DNA from: Gemmatimonadota bacterium
Lineage (GTDB): Bacteria; Gemmatimonadota; Gemmatimonadetes; Longimicrobiales; Gaopeijiaceae
Length of the DNA stretch: 64,000 nt
NCBI GenBank assembly: GCA_030827315.1
Contig: JAURER010000010.1
Location: 24,121 to 88,120, forward strand
Reading direction: 5' to 3'
The translations under genes were made by a program, and so were the position numbers. This document shows positions 63,648-64,000 of the stretch, one piece after another. The notes below the pieces were generated by a model. It had not been told where the DNA came from, did no database searches, and saw nothing but the letters and a program-made list of their open reading frames with translations. Numbering within the stretch: the stretch's first letter is position 1; the number at the start of each line of letters is the position of its first letter.

Positions 63648-64000
63648 AGCTCGGGGATTCGGTCGGGCGCAGTCGTCGCCGAGGCAAGGCGGGCAATGAG
63701 CCTGGGGCTACCCGGGGCGCCGGCGCCGCGAGCGAGCGGATTCAGGGCCGGAGCGGACGCTCCGCCCGGATGCGCGGCCGCGGGTTCGTCGGCGTCCTGG
63801 CCGGCCTGGCCTTGGCCGGGTGGCTCGTGGGCTACGTCATCTCCACCCGCGTGGTCTTTCCCGCGCCCCCTCCCCCCGGAGATCTGTTCGAGGTCCCCGA
63901 TCTTCGCGGCCTCGGCCTCGCGAGCGCGACCGAGCGGCTCGCGGGCTTCGGGCTGGACCTGGGGCCCGTCGACTCCCTTCAGCACCCGTCCGTCGCGGCC
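63644..64000 (+). CDS. PASTA-domain membrane protein, N-terminal part (cut by window end)
   Basis: At least 119 aa; absent from the ORF track because no stop is reached. GTG start overlaps the rsmB stop. A basic cytoplasmic segment (SVGRSRRRGKAG...RMRGRG) is followed by one membrane helix (VGVLAGLALAGWLVGYVI), a Pro-rich stretch (PAPPPPG), and the beginning of a PASTA domain (FEVPDLRGLGLASATERLAGFGLDLGPV). PASTA domains bind peptidoglycan stem peptides or beta-lactams; here they are on a short anchor without the kinase seen in PknB-type proteins, at least in the visible part. Confidence 0.8.
   Translation, partial: MKLGDSVGRSRRRGKAGNEPGATRGAGAASERIQGRSGRSARMRGRGFVGVLAGLALAGWLVGYVISTRVVFPAPPPPGDLFEVPDLRGLGLASATERLAGFGLDLGPVDSLQHPSVAA

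Overview
The window is one contiguous, very GC-rich (roughly two-thirds G+C or more, judged by eye), densely coded chromosomal segment from a free-living Gram-negative-type bacterium. Indications are outer-membrane-style beta-barrels, lipoproteins, Tat and Sec exported enzymes, a TonB C-terminal domain, a type IV pilin and a b558-type succinate dehydrogenase. The mix of PQQ-dependent dehydrogenase, many secreted M20/S9/amidase hydrolases, an EF-G paralogue and sdhCAB most resembles Gemmatimonadota. That placement is inferred from gene content only. I see no tRNA, rRNA, CRISPR array, insertion sequence, integrase or phage structural gene, so the region looks like stable chromosome.

Layout. 1-3.5 kb: tail of an ECF sigma factor, a zinc-finger anti-sigma factor, holA, a SPOR protein and a convergent DUF302 gene. 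3.5-10.2 kb: mutS, a TonB-C lipoprotein, a cystathionine beta-synthase-type enzyme, D-Ala-D-Ala ligase, rhomboid protease and a miniature membrane ORF. 10.2-16.9 kb: EF-G paralogue with proC, then sdhC-sdhA-sdhB. 17-26 kb: a large secreted FmdA/D-aminoacylase fusion, a TPR protein, YceI, a small holin-like membrane protein, a polysaccharide deacetylase and thiC behind a TPP riboswitch. 26-51 kb: an accessory-looking catabolic region. It holds a barrel protein, an M20 amidohydrolase, a threonine-degradation operon (tdh-kbl-M19 homologue-cyclase), a PQQ dehydrogenase with a cytochrome, an S9 peptidase, two AbgB-like M20 paralogues, a further M20 peptidase, two amidases, and a three-gene type III polyketide synthase cluster. 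51-52.9 kb: a PepSY membrane protein behind a promoter and Fur-like box, and a lone type IV pilin. 53-64 kb: a housekeeping run yebC-ruvC-ruvA-ruvB-(LppP/LprE-like)-queA-tgt-yajC-def-fmt-thiE-thiS-thiG-rsmB-PASTA protein, cut by the window end.

How the genes fit together. The hydrolases point to a lifestyle of scavenging peptides, N-acyl amino acids and amides in the periplasm. Threonine breakdown to glycine and acetyl-CoA, proline synthesis, and electron entry through SDH and the PQQ dehydrogenase are compatible with that. Thiamine synthesis is split: thiC is under a riboswitch, while thiESG sits inside the translation operon between fmt and rsmB. Many gene pairs overlap by ATGA/GTGA, so translational coupling is pervasive. 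The most unusual items are the FmdA/D-aminoacylase fusion, the compact type III PKS operon, an M19 homologue lacking canonical metal ligands, and the Fur-like box over the PepSY promoter.
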